A DNA stretch of 51,356 nt from an uncultured Polaromonas sp. GTDB lineage: Bacteria > Pseudomonadota > Gammaproteobacteria > Burkholderiales > Burkholderiaceae_C. Positions 16,484 through 25,242 of the stretch are shown piece after piece (position 1 is the first letter of the stretch; each line of letters opens with the position of its first letter). The notes below the pieces were generated by a model. It was not told the DNA's origin, ran no database searches, and was given only the letters and a program-made list of their open reading frames with translations. The translations under genes were made by a program, and so were the position numbers. Where the stretch lies: contig CALMEI010000022.1 in the NCBI GenBank assembly GCA_937863225.1, positions 1 to 51,356 on the forward strand, given 5' to 3'.

Positions 16484-17707
16484 GTGAATCTAAATAGTTT
16501 GTGGCCTGCAGCAGGCGCCCTACTTGTTGCAGCCACGGCTGTTTTCTTGTGTGACAAACTTTTTGGTGTTCACTCTTCATCAGTAGTAAACGCCAAAACT
16601 AATGGGCAAGGTTCTCGCCATATTGTCTTGAATGGCCTACGCGGTTTGGTTATTTTCTCTGTGTTCATGCACCATGCGACGATATTTCATGGTTTTTTGC
16701 GTACAGGACTTTGGCTGACATCCCAATCTTATTTGCAAGTGCATTTGGGCATCAACAAAGTATTTGTGCTGTTCATGCTCAGCGGATTTTTGTTTACTAC
16801 CAAACTCCTGAATGCCAAAGCGAATGCTGCCCAACCATTTAACTGGTTGCAGTTCTATGTGTCGCGCACAATGCGGCTTGTGCCGGTTTATTTCTTCATG
16901 CTATGGATTGTGTTTGCTATGATTGCAGTGATCTCAGATTTCACTCTGAAGGAACCGGCCAGTGAGTTATTCAAACACATCATCCAATGGGCAAGTTTCA
17001 CTTTATTCGGTGCACCTAAAGTTAACGAATTTGAACTAACCGCTATCGCTGGAGTCGTTTGGTCGTTGCCATACGAATGGTTTTTTTACTTTATGCTTCC
17101 GCTGTTGGCATGGGTATTTCGCATGCCAATTAGCATGCCATATTTGATATTGGCAATGGCGGCATCTGCTTGCTTGGTTATTTGGCAACCTCTGTGGGAC
17201 TTTATGAGTGGCTTTGCTTTTGGCGCCGCCATGGCTTTGATAGTCAGAGTGCCGAGGCTGGTACAAATATGCAGTGGTCGAATGGGTGTCGTTTTGGTGG
17301 TTGTTTGTTTGACCCTGGCAGCAACAGCCTTTCCTACTGGAATGGCTTTGGGTTCACGAATCTTTATTTTCTTGGCTGTCACGGTTATGGCATGTGGCAA
17401 CAGCCTGATGGGGCTGCTGAAGTTGCGTTTGTTTCAAAGTATGGGCGAGCGCAGCTACAGCATTTACCTTTTGCACAGCGTTGTGATGTATGTCATGTTT
17501 AAATTTGCAATAGGTGCTCGATCTGCGACTTTATCTGGCTCTGAGCATTGGCTGGTGATACTTGCCAGCATAGCGGTGTTTATTCCTTTGTGCTACTTCA
17601 CTTATCGTTGGATAGAGCAGCCATTTATCCGATATGCGCCTTACCTCAGCAATTGGCTTTCAAATCAAGTTAGAAAATACCAGAGCGCCTTTGTTGTAAT
17701 CAGATAA
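16484..17707 (+). CDS. Acyltransferase family 3 membrane protein (OafA/YrhL-like)
   Basis: The protein has 407 residues and starts at GTG 16484. It has about ten hydrophobic helices. The family signature RHIVLNGLRGLVIFSVFMHH at about 46-65 carries the conserved Arg and paired His of acyltransferase-3 enzymes, and ERSYSIYLLHSVVMYV near the C-terminus is the usual last block. Such enzymes move an acyl group, often acetyl, across the inner membrane to O-antigen, exopolysaccharide, peptidoglycan or a lipid. No polysaccharide gene is nearby, so the acceptor is unknown. It is followed by the histidine kinase gene in the same direction. Confidence 0.85.
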   Translation: MNLNSLWPAAGALLVAATAVFLCDKLFGVHSSSVVNAKTNGQGSRHIVLNGLRGLVIFSVFMHHATIFHGFLRTGLWLTSQSYLQVHLGINKVFVLFMLSGFLFTTKLLNAKANAAQPFNWLQFYVSRTMRLVPVYFFMLWIVFAMIAVISDFTLKEPASELFKHIIQWASFTLFGAPKVNEFELTAIAGVVWSLPYEWFFYFMLPLLAWVFRMPISMPYLILAMAASACLVIWQPLWDFMSGFAFGAAMALIVRVPRLVQICSGRMGVVLVVVCLTLAATAFPTGMALGSRIFIFLAVTVMACGNSLMGLLKLRLFQSMGERSYSIYLLHSVVMYVMFKFAIGARSATLSGSEHWLVILASIAVFIPLCYFTYRWIEQPFIRYAPYLSNWLSNQVRKYQSAFVVIR

Positions 17708-17766
17708 GCTGCATTCTGATTTCGCTGGTAATCAGTTATCATTTGTACTACTTTAGGACAAATGAT

Positions 17767-19233
17767 TTGGACACGACGAAACAAGTCGAAACACACACAG
17801 ACGCTGCAAAGAATTTATCGGATTCTTTGCATTTAACGCGCGAGCAGTGGTTTGAGTTTGAATCCAACCGCTTGTTGCTAGAACCACGCAAACAAACGGT
17901 CTCCACTTTTTTGCGCGTGTGCATGGGCTTGGCATTGATTTTTTATGCCCCGCAAGCCGCCGTGGTTATTTGGTTGCTTTTGTCGTTTGCCGGTAACTTT
18001 TGGATGCAAAGTCTAATTGGACAATATGCCAAATTACTCAGCGGTTTGAGCGAACAAAACCGAGTCATGACGGCTGCGATGACACACATAGCAGTTCAGT
18101 ACAAATCGGCCTGGCGCGTCAACGCTTTGATTTGGGGTGGTGCCAGTTTTCTGTTCATTCATTACCTGCCATTTAACGCGCAACTCATTACTTTGGTGAT
18201 TGCCAATGCTTTGGCATTTTTATCCATCACGCGGACAAGTGTGAATGTGAAGTTGATGAACCAAGTCACTGCCATATTGATCTTGGCGCAGCTCTTGTTT
18301 GCCGTTTTGCACTTCGTCAGCTATCAACCCGAAGATAGCAAATGGCCGATCTACGCAATTTATATCGTTTACTTGTTGTTCAGTTGGTATTTGCTGCGCA
18401 TTGTGGGGCGACGTTTTTCTAACTTGCACCGAAGTTACTGGGCCTCTGAATTCTCAAAATTCGAGCTGATCAATGATTTGAAAATTTCGCAACAAGCGCT
18501 ACAAACCAAGCACCTCGCATTGCTCGAAGCGGACAAAGTCATCCAGCGTTTTTACTCAGGTGCCGCACATGATTTGCGCCAACCCATAAGTGCTCTGCGC
18601 CTGTATGTTGATATGCTTGAGACCGATTCGGAAGAAAACAAAAACTTGATCAGCAAAATCAAACAATCTTCGGATTCGGTCAACCAAATGTTCAACGAAT
18701 TGTTTGCTTTTCACAAGTTAAACCTTGAAGACACCGCAATAGCTGAAACAGTGTCGATTACTGAAATATTCAACCGCTTGGCTCTGCACTTTGAACCCAT
18801 TGCCAGCACCAAGCAACTTCAACTTAAATTCAGACCAATCACAGGCAGTGTGAAGGTTGTGCCTGGCTACTTCGCTCGTATCCTGAGCAATCTCATAACC
18901 AATGCCATACGCTATACCAACCAAGGTGGCGTTTTGGTCTGTGTACGAAAAACGTCTGACTTTGTCAGTTTTGAAGTCTGGGATACCGGTGTTGGCATAC
19001 AAAAAACTGTGCAAGAGAAAATTTTCCAAGAATTTTTCCGCATTGATGCGCCCAACACAGACACAGAGGGATTGGGTCTGGGCTTAGCGATTGTGAGTGA
19101 GTTGGTGCAACGCATGGATGGTGCTCGCATTACTTTGCAATCCAAAAGTGGCAAAGGAAGCGTTTTTAAGCTTCTCATTCCCATTACAGCTTACTCATTG
19201 GGCGATCAAGCCACACGTTCTACCACGACCTGA
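17767..19233 (+). CDS. Membrane sensor histidine kinase, orphan
   Basis: Two TTG starts are possible. TTG 17767 has AGGA eight bases before it and is preferred over TTG 17743; the protein has 488 residues. Five or six transmembrane segments fill about residues 50-220, with no periplasmic sensing domain. A coiled segment leads to the H-box AAHDLRQPISALRLYV, with His268 the phosphorylation site. The ATPase domain shows the N-box NLITNAIRYTNQGG, WDTGVGI and GLGLGLAIV. The SHDLRQP-type H-box is typical of kinases related to hybrid sensors, but no receiver domain is attached and no response regulator is adjacent. Its last 28 bases overlap the 3' end of the convergent phoD gene. Confidence 0.88.
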   Translation: MDTTKQVETHTDAAKNLSDSLHLTREQWFEFESNRLLLEPRKQTVSTFLRVCMGLALIFYAPQAAVVIWLLLSFAGNFWMQSLIGQYAKLLSGLSEQNRVMTAAMTHIAVQYKSAWRVNALIWGGASFLFIHYLPFNAQLITLVIANALAFLSITRTSVNVKLMNQVTAILILAQLLFAVLHFVSYQPEDSKWPIYAIYIVYLLFSWYLLRIVGRRFSNLHRSYWASEFSKFELINDLKISQQALQTKHLALLEADKVIQRFYSGAAHDLRQPISALRLYVDMLETDSEENKNLISKIKQSSDSVNQMFNELFAFHKLNLEDTAIAETVSITEIFNRLALHFEPIASTKQLQLKFRPITGSVKVVPGYFARILSNLITNAIRYTNQGGVLVCVRKTSDFVSFEVWDTGVGIQKTVQEKIFQEFFRIDAPNTDTEGLGLGLAIVSELVQRMDGARITLQSKSGKGSVFKLLIPITAYSLGDQATRSTTT

Positions 19234-20837
19234 CCCGCTTGCACCTCAAACTTGGCAAGCGTTGACACTTGGGTCCCAGGTTTTCGCGCGTCGTCAACGA
19301 TTCTTAATGTGGTTGTGAGTTGTTTGGGTGTGAGATCCAAAATGCCATAACCGCGGCTTGCCGCGTCTGCAAACACAAAATGCGGGTTTTCCGCCAATCG
19401 TTCAGCCGTCCTGGCAATGGCACTGCTGCCAGCGGGAGAAGTGATGCTGGTACCGCAAAATTCGACGCCGATGGGTTTGGCGCGTTGCGCAGCCGGCGAT
19501 TGTGCATAGTCTGCTTTGATATACCCAACCCAATTTTCATGCACATCACCACCCAACATCACCGTGTTAGTCACTTGGTGTTTTTGCAATGAATCAGTTA
19601 ATTTCTTACGGGCCAACGGGTAGCCGTCCCAACCATCGTTGAAAAAACTTTGCTCTGGCCCAGGCTTGTTGTCACGCAAACCAAACAAGGTCGATTGAGC
19701 CAACACGTTCCATGTTTGCCCACGCTGCATGGCTTTGGCAAACTGTGCATCCAACCAAGCCTCTTGCTGCAAGCCCAAAAGCGTTCGCTTGGGGTCTAAC
19801 CAATGACCGCATTGATCTGGATTGATTTGACTGGCACCAAATTTTCCTTCTTTAGAACACGCTTGCCGATCACGGTACTGGCGTGTATCCAGCATGTACA
19901 CAGATGCCAATTGCCCGACATCGACACGCTGGTAAATACGCAATTCAGAACCCGTCTTCTTGCCTTTTAAACCAGCCAAGCCGTTGACCAAACTGGATGC
20001 CCGTATGGGCATGTTTTCATAATAGGCTTGATAGGCTGCGGCACGGCGCTGTGGAAATTCGTTTGGCTTGGAAAACACATCGGCAGCACCACTGTCGCCA
20101 GCAATTAAGCCTGCGTAATCGTTTTGCACCTCATGGTCGTCCCATGTCATCAACCATGGACAGGCAGCATGCATGGCCTGTAAATCTGGGTCGGTTTTGT
20201 ATTGGGCGTAACGCGCACGGTAATCATCCAAGGTCAAGACAAAGCCAAAAGATGATGTGCTGCTTGGTATGCGAACGGCTGAAACTGGGTTGCCCGGGTA
20301 TTCATAGATGTAGTCACCCAAAAACAGCACCGCATCGGGTTGCTCAGCCAGCATGTGATAGTACGCGGTGAAGTACCCTGCCTCCCAGCGCTGACAAGAG
20401 GCATAGGCCAATCGCAGTTGGCTCGCCATAGAACCAGCTTTGGCAAAGGTGCGCGTTCTGCCAACGCTGCTGACGGCATTTCCAACCATGAAGCGGTAAA
20501 AATACCAGCGATCAGCTTGTAAATTTTGCACCTCTACATGCACTGAATGCCCCAGCGCAGCGTCTGCCGTGGCGCTGCCTTTTTGCACCAATTGCTTAAA
20601 TGCCTCGTCATGTGCCATTTCCCATTGCACTGCAATTTGCGCCTGCGAAAAAATAGTTTGGTGTGCGCCATGCAAACGCGTCCACAACACCACCGAATCA
20701 TGCGTGGGTGAACCGCTGGCAACACCCAAGGTAAAAGGATAACTTTGCCCAATAGCTTGCACACCCACTGCGGACGCCAAGCCACCTAAGGCGCTGGACC
20801 ATAAAAAATCTCTTCGGGTGAACTGCCTGAAATTCAT
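19206..20837 (-). CDS. phoD: PhoD-type alkaline phosphatase / phosphodiesterase, Tat-exported
   Basis: The frame opens at 20855, but ATG 20837 gives a compact Tat signal (MNFRQFTRRDFLWSSALGG) and about 543 residues. The PhoD N-terminal domain follows, then the metallophosphoesterase core: FLGDYIYEY, TWDDHEVQNDY and LGGDVHENWVG supply the Fe/Ca ligands. PhoD proteins cleave phosphomonoesters and phosphodiesters in the periplasm or outside, often under phosphate limitation. No Pho box was found upstream. The stop codon lies inside the end of the histidine kinase gene on the opposite strand. Confidence 0.92.
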   Translation of the reverse strand: MNFRQFTRRDFLWSSALGGLASAVGVQAIGQSYPFTLGVASGSPTHDSVVLWTRLHGAHQTIFSQAQIAVQWEMAHDEAFKQLVQKGSATADAALGHSVHVEVQNLQADRWYFYRFMVGNAVSSVGRTRTFAKAGSMASQLRLAYASCQRWEAGYFTAYYHMLAEQPDAVLFLGDYIYEYPGNPVSAVRIPSSTSSFGFVLTLDDYRARYAQYKTDPDLQAMHAACPWLMTWDDHEVQNDYAGLIAGDSGAADVFSKPNEFPQRRAAAYQAYYENMPIRASSLVNGLAGLKGKKTGSELRIYQRVDVGQLASVYMLDTRQYRDRQACSKEGKFGASQINPDQCGHWLDPKRTLLGLQQEAWLDAQFAKAMQRGQTWNVLAQSTLFGLRDNKPGPEQSFFNDGWDGYPLARKKLTDSLQKHQVTNTVMLGGDVHENWVGYIKADYAQSPAAQRAKPIGVEFCGTSITSPAGSSAIARTAERLAENPHFVFADAASRGYGILDLTPKQLTTTLRIVDDARKPGTQVSTLAKFEVQAGQVVVERVA

Positions 20838-20923
20838 GCCACGAGCATACAACATGAATACGTGATAATTGTGTCCAGAATGTGTCGATTGATGTCAACG
20901 ACGCTACTTACAGGAGAACCCTA

Positions 20924-21781
20924 GTGGAAGCAATCTTTCATGCTGCGCTGATCATCATCAGCTTTGGTGCATTCTTCTTTATCGCCATGTGGGTCGAAAA
21001 CAAATTACTCATCAAACAAGGCAAAGAGAATTACGACCTGCGCGAAACCGTGGCCAATATTCTCAGTTCGGTGCTTTACAAGTCGATGGATGCGGTTGTC
21101 ATCATCTTGTTTGTAGGCGGTGTTGGTGCATGGTTGAATACGCACGGTATGCAACTTGATTTACCCAAACACTGGCTCACCTATTTGGGTGTTTTCATCC
21201 TGCAAGATTTTTGCTTTTGGATCTTTCATGTGGTGGCCCACAAAATGCGCTTTGCCTGGGTGTCGCACAAAATTCACCACAGCTCACGGCACTTTAATTT
21301 TGGGGTGGCGCTGCGCCAATCATTGCTTGCGCCGCTGCCACTTTTCAGTATCAGTTTCATAGTTTGGGCACCCTTTGCGTTTCTTGGACTGGACATCAAA
21401 GTGGTGGCATTCATTTATGAACTCAATTTGTTTTACCAATTTTGGATACACACGCGTGTCATCGACAAATTGCCAGCATGGGTTGAATTCATTTTTAACA
21501 CACCGTCTCACCACCGCGTCCACCATGGCTATGGTGAAAAACAAATTGACTGCAACTTTGCTGGTGTGTTCATTATTTGGGATCGGCTTTTTGGCACCTT
21601 TGTGCACGAACGTGATGCAGGCGAGATTTTGTACGGCGTCAAAACACGTCCGGTCAATTCAAGCAATGTGTTCGTCATGGTGTTTGAAGAGCTTATCGCC
21701 ATGCTCAAAGCCATTGTCAGCAACAGGGATATTCGCCATCTTTGGAAGCATCCTGACTGGCATCCTCCAAAATCAACATAA
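20924..21781 (+). CDS. Fatty acid hydroxylase / sterol desaturase family membrane protein
   Basis: GTG 20924 has AGGAGA at 20912-20917 and is preferred over GTG 20882, giving 285 residues. Di-iron histidine boxes are complete: H102-x3-H106, H115-x2-HH119 and HHRVHHG at 196-202. Four or more hydrophobic segments surround them. The family hydroxylates or desaturates lipids and carotenoids with O2, with electrons from ferredoxin or cytochrome. Bacterial members like this act on fatty acids, hopanoid-like or alkylglycerol lipids, but the substrate is unknown. The next gene follows 54 bases later in the same direction. Confidence 0.9.
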   Translation: MEAIFHAALIIISFGAFFFIAMWVENKLLIKQGKENYDLRETVANILSSVLYKSMDAVVIILFVGGVGAWLNTHGMQLDLPKHWLTYLGVFILQDFCFWIFHVVAHKMRFAWVSHKIHHSSRHFNFGVALRQSLLAPLPLFSISFIVWAPFAFLGLDIKVVAFIYELNLFYQFWIHTRVIDKLPAWVEFIFNTPSHHRVHHGYGEKQIDCNFAGVFIIWDRLFGTFVHERDAGEILYGVKTRPVNSSNVFVMVFEELIAMLKAIVSNRDIRHLWKHPDWHPPKST

Positions 21782-21835
21782 CCGTTTCTATGCATTCAAT
21801 GAAATGGTTCTTTAACCCCTATTTTGGAGACAATC

Positions 21836-22765
21836 ATGAGCATCCAACACCGCTTAACCGCCGCTGATTTTGACCAAGAACTGCTGATTTTGTTTGATGC
21901 ATATGTGCATGGCAACATCAGCCGCCGTGGCTTTTTAGACGGCGCCGCCAAGTTTGCCACTGCAGGCATGACCGCCAGCATGATATTGGCAGCACTCAGT
22001 CCTAATTTTGCCGCGGCCCAAGTGGTTGCCAAGAACGATAAACGCATCAGCACACAAATGTTGGATGTCGCATCACCCAAAGGATCTGGCAACATCAAAG
22101 GCTTGCTCGCGCGTCCTGTCGGTGCCGGCACAAACAAAATCCCCGCCATTTTGGTCATCCACGAAAACCGTGGTTTGAATCCGCACATTGAAGACATCAC
22201 GCGCCGCTTGGCAGTGGACGGCTACATGGCTTTTGCACCTGATGCGCTGACTGGGCTGGGTGGTTATCCGGCCAGCAACCCACAACCAGAAGACAAAGCC
22301 CGCGAAATGTTTGCCACATTGAATCAAGCCAACATTTTTGAAGACTTTTTAGCCAGCGCCACCATGCTACAAACACGTGCTGACAGCACTGGCAAATTGG
22401 GTGCCGTAGGTTTTTGTTATGGCGGCGGAATCGTGCAACGCTTGGCCATCAGTCAGCCTGGATTAAATGCAGGTGTGCCCTTCTACGGCAACTTGCCAGC
22501 ACCCACAGAAGCAGTCAAAGTCAAAGCACCATTGTTGATACACTTTGCAGGCGTAGATGAACGCATCAACACCGCATGGCCAGCTTATGAAGCTGCCCTC
22601 AAAGCCGCCAATGCCAATTTCACAGCGCACACCTACGCAGGCACACAGCACGGCTTTAACAACGACACCACACCCCGCTTTGACGAATCGGCAGCCAAAC
22701 TGGCATGGAGCAGAACCATGGCGTTCTTTGCGAAAAATTTGAACATGACGCAAACTGATTCTTAA
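21836..22765 (+). CDS. Dienelactone hydrolase family protein (YghX-like)
   Basis: ATG 21836 with GGAGA nine bases upstream is preferred over TTG 21824, giving 309 residues. The alpha/beta-hydrolase triad is clear: nucleophile C194 in VGFCYGG, D241 in AGVDERI, and H272 in TQHGFNN. HENRGLNPHIEDITRRLA precedes it, as in carboxymethylenebutenolidase. An unusual feature is a Tat-like block (SRRGFLDGAAKF) at residues 29-40, after a 28-residue soluble leader; it is followed by a hydrophobic stretch and AAAQ. Family members with this start are known as YghX-like. The natural substrate is unknown. A repeat copy lies just downstream. Confidence 0.88.
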   Translation: MSIQHRLTAADFDQELLILFDAYVHGNISRRGFLDGAAKFATAGMTASMILAALSPNFAAAQVVAKNDKRISTQMLDVASPKGSGNIKGLLARPVGAGTNKIPAILVIHENRGLNPHIEDITRRLAVDGYMAFAPDALTGLGGYPASNPQPEDKAREMFATLNQANIFEDFLASATMLQTRADSTGKLGAVGFCYGGGIVQRLAISQPGLNAGVPFYGNLPAPTEAVKVKAPLLIHFAGVDERINTAWPAYEAALKAANANFTAHTYAGTQHGFNNDTTPRFDESAAKLAWSRTMAFFAKNLNMTQTDS

Positions 22766-22772
22766 TCCAATT

Positions 22773-22840
22773 TGCTATATTTTTAATAGCACAATAGGCA
22801 ATAAATACGCCGCATACAGGCAAATTTCTTATATATTTTG
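22773..22840 (+). repeat. Short hairpin repeat, copy 5
   Basis: Near-consensus copy: TGCTATATTTTTAATAGCA, CAATAGGCAATAAATACGCC, then a tail ending TTATATATTTTG. It fills the gap between the convergent dienelactone hydrolase and sigma factor genes. Its last 12 bases are the final codons and stop codon of the sigma factor gene on the minus strand. Confidence 0.9.
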
Positions 22841-24100
22841 AGTAAAACTGCTGGCAATTGCGTCATAGCGTCCTTGCAAAAAAGTACGCTCTATGGCGTT
22901 CTGACTCAAAGCAATAGCGTGGCTGTAGGCCAGATTGGCCTCTGCATTGAGTCCCAGTCGTCGCAAAATATCAGCTTGTGCAGCGTAAAAAGGTTGGTAG
23001 TTATTGAGAATGTTGGCCAAAGGTGTGAGGGCGTCAAGAGCAGCTTGTGGTGATTCTGCGTATGACAAGGCGACCGCCCGGTTGAGCAAGTAAACTGGGT
23101 TGGCAGACAGCGCGTGCATGCCATCGTACAGCAGCACAATTTCATGCCAGCGAGTTGCTTCATGACTTTCAGCTTCTGCGTGAATGGCGCTGATAGCTGC
23201 TTGCAATTGGTAGACACCAGGCTGATGACGATTCAGCGCTCTTACCAACAACTCGATAGCCATTTTGATTTGTGCATGGTCCCACAATTGTCGGTTTTGT
23301 TGGTCCAGCGGAATCATCGCATCGTCGGCTGTTGACCGCCCCAATCGTCTGGCATGGTTCAGTAACATCAAAGCCAGCAACCCTTCAATTTCGGCTTCAT
23401 CTGGTTTGAGTTGCAACATCATGCGTGCCAAGCGTATGGCTTCTTCGCACAAATCGCTGCGCAATGTGTGTTGGCCTGATGTGGCTGAGTAGCCCTCGTT
23501 AAACACCAGATAAATCACCGTCAAAACAGAACCCAAGCGCTCTGCCCACATGTCTTGGTGCGGCAGCTCAAAAGGAATGCCCGCATTTTTAATCTTATGT
23601 CGCGCACGTACCAAGCGCTGCGCCATGGCGTCGGGTGTGTCTAAAAAAGCGCGCGCAATTTCGGTGGTGGTCAATCCACACAGCGTCCGCAATGTCAATA
23701 CGATGCGTGTCTTTTGGTCTAAGGCTGGATGGCAGCAGATGAATATCAAACGCAAGCGTTCATCGGGTATCACTTCGGGTTCATCATTTTCTTGCGTCGA
23801 TTGGTCTAATTCCAAGAGCAAAGCGTATTGTTCTGACAGACGCTCAAAGTTACGCGTGCGCCTGATGCGGTCGATCGCTTTGCGTCTGGCCGTTTGCAAC
23901 AGCCAAGCTTGTGTTGAGTTCGGCAAACCATTGCGCGACCAATGCACCACCGCAGATTCCAGCGCGTCTTGCAAACAGTCTTGCGCAAGATGAAAGTCCT
24001 TTAAATCGCGAATCAACAAAGCCAACAACCGACCAGAATGCTCACGCGCGGCTGAATTCACCGCCGTATGCGCTTGTTGTTCCAGTAGGTTGTTTGACAT
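22829..24100 (-). CDS. ECF42-type RNA polymerase sigma factor with long C-terminal extension
   Basis: The protein has 423 residues. The first 190 have sigma-70 region 2 (DCLQDALESAVVHW; AWLLQTARRKAIDRIRR) and region 4 (TLRTLCGLTTTEIARAFL). The remaining 230 residues are a helical TPR-like/DUF6596 extension typical of group ECF42 (COG4941). ECF42 sigma factors have no anti-sigma factor and are encoded beside DGPF/YCII-like proteins, as here. They direct transcription of the DGPF gene and a few others, with the extension needed for activity in studied cases. The stop codon lies in repeat copy 5. The ATG is three bases after the stop of the DGPF gene. Confidence 0.93.
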   Translation of the reverse strand: MSNNLLEQQAHTAVNSAAREHSGRLLALLIRDLKDFHLAQDCLQDALESAVVHWSRNGLPNSTQAWLLQTARRKAIDRIRRTRNFERLSEQYALLLELDQSTQENDEPEVIPDERLRLIFICCHPALDQKTRIVLTLRTLCGLTTTEIARAFLDTPDAMAQRLVRARHKIKNAGIPFELPHQDMWAERLGSVLTVIYLVFNEGYSATSGQHTLRSDLCEEAIRLARMMLQLKPDEAEIEGLLALMLLNHARRLGRSTADDAMIPLDQQNRQLWDHAQIKMAIELLVRALNRHQPGVYQLQAAISAIHAEAESHEATRWHEIVLLYDGMHALSANPVYLLNRAVALSYAESPQAALDALTPLANILNNYQPFYAAQADILRRLGLNAEANLAYSHAIALSQNAIERTFLQGRYDAIASSFTQNI

Positions 24101-24103
24101 GTC

Positions 24104-24460
24104 TTACGGTTTATGCAGTTCCAAGATTGGACGAATTTCAACCGACCCAAATGCTGCTGTCGGAATCATGGCGGCATAGCGAATGGCATCATCCAAATTC
24201 GCACAATCAAACACATAAAAACCACCCAATTGCTCTTTTGTTTCAGCAAACGGACCGTCCATGGTTTCGGTCTTGCCACCACGCACGCGAATGGTGGTGG
24301 CGGTGGAAGTGGGTTGCAATGCTTCGCCTGCGGTCATCACGCCATCGCGCGCATACACCGCATTGGCAGCTTGGTAAGCCGCCATGTGAGAGGCAAAAGC
24401 TGGGCTGCCATAGGCAGGACTGGCGCCTGCAGGTGAATAAATCAAAGCGAGGTATTTCAT
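24104..24460 (-). CDS. DGPF domain (YCII-related) protein, ECF42 partner
   Basis: The frame opens at 24523, but ATG 24460 has GGAG upstream and begins MKYLALIYS, giving 118 residues. It contains the name-giving DGPFAETKEQLGGFYVFDC and the ferredoxin-like dimer fold of YCII-related proteins. DGPF proteins are regular neighbours and targets of ECF42 sigma factors; their biochemical role is unknown. It is the promoter-proximal gene and the sigma factor follows directly, so the pair is one transcript. The 141-base gap to the MAPEG gene holds only a weak hairpin (24517-24535). Confidence 0.92.
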   Translation of the reverse strand: MKYLALIYSPAGASPAYGSPAFASHMAAYQAANAVYARDGVMTAGEALQPTSTATTIRVRGGKTETMDGPFAETKEQLGGFYVFDCANLDDAIRYAAMIPTAAFGSVEIRPILELHKP

Positions 24461-24601
24461 ATTGAAAACTCCAAAAGTTAAAAATGTGACTGAATAAAAC
24501 AAATGCTGTGACTTCAAAACCAATCAAACTGGTTTGTCTGTCACACCAACAAGACGATCAGATCCGGACTGAATCGACATTTCGGATACAAAATTTCTAA
24601 C

Positions 24602-24994
24602 CTATCCATACATGCGCCACAAAATAGCCACCGCGGCTACCAAAGCCGCCAATTTGGTCAGCATACCACCCAATATGCGCAACAGTGTTTTGGCGTTGTC
24701 CTGCTGCAAGCCAACAGCATGCATCACCCTGCCTGTCAGCAAGAGCAAGCCGGCCACATGCAGCCAAAGTGCGCCACTGCCCAAGAGCTCCGCCAGCAGC
24801 ATTAAAAGCACAATCATGGGCACATTTTCAACAAAATTGCCGTGCCGTCGCATCCGCAAAGCCATCTCACGGTTGCCACCATCATTGATAGAAATCCCCG
24901 TGCTGGCACGCAGCATGGTGACATGTGTAGAAAGTGCAATCATTAAAGCCACAAACACAATTGCATACAAAGCTGTGATAGTCGGTGTCATCAT
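24602..24994 (-). CDS. MAPEG-family membrane protein
   Basis: The frame opens at 25090, but ATG 24994 has AAGGAAA just upstream and gives 130 residues with four hydrophobic helices, the MAPEG size. The loop LRMRRHGNFVENVPMIVLL after the first helix matches the family motif (RAxxNxxE) that binds glutathione or lipid. MAPEG proteins are homotrimers with glutathione transferase or peroxidase activity in the inner membrane; bacterial ones are mostly uncharacterised. It reads toward the ECF42 pair but has its own gap. The 248 bases upstream, to the dnaB stop, hold only repeat copy 6 and no recognisable gene. Confidence 0.88.
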   Translation of the reverse strand: MMTPTITALYAIVFVALMIALSTHVTMLRASTGISINDGGNREMALRMRRHGNFVENVPMIVLLMLLAELLGSGALWLHVAGLLLLTGRVMHAVGLQQDNAKTLLRILGGMLTKLAALVAAVAILWRMYG

Positions 24995-25164
24995 ATATTT
25001 CCTTTTCGTTGTTAAATCATGCTCAGCAAAATGGCTGTGCACGTCACAAGACGAATGAAACCAACGCCAATCGACATGGCTGGCGAACAATATGATGTGA
25101 CTATTTTGGCTTTTAATCAGTCAAACAACTGCCGCGTTTGAAAAACTGAAATGAAATGCAATGA

Positions 25165-25230
25165 TGCTATATTTTTAATAGCACACTAGGCAATAAATAC
25201 GCCGCGTACAGGCCAATTTCTTATACAAAA
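25165..25230 (+). repeat. Short hairpin repeat, copy 6
   Basis: Close to consensus: TGCTATATTTTTAATAGCAC, ACTAGGCAATAAATACGCCG, then CAGGCCAATTTCTTATA. It lies 13 bases beyond the 3' end of dnaB. Confidence 0.9.
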
Positions 25231-25242
25231 TCGGTCAAACCA

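Noticed and set aside
24517-24535. Hairpin AAACCA...TGGTTT as terminator of the MAPEG gene
   Set aside because: The 6-bp AT-rich stem is weak and lies 67 bases past the stop codon; support is too thin to annotate.
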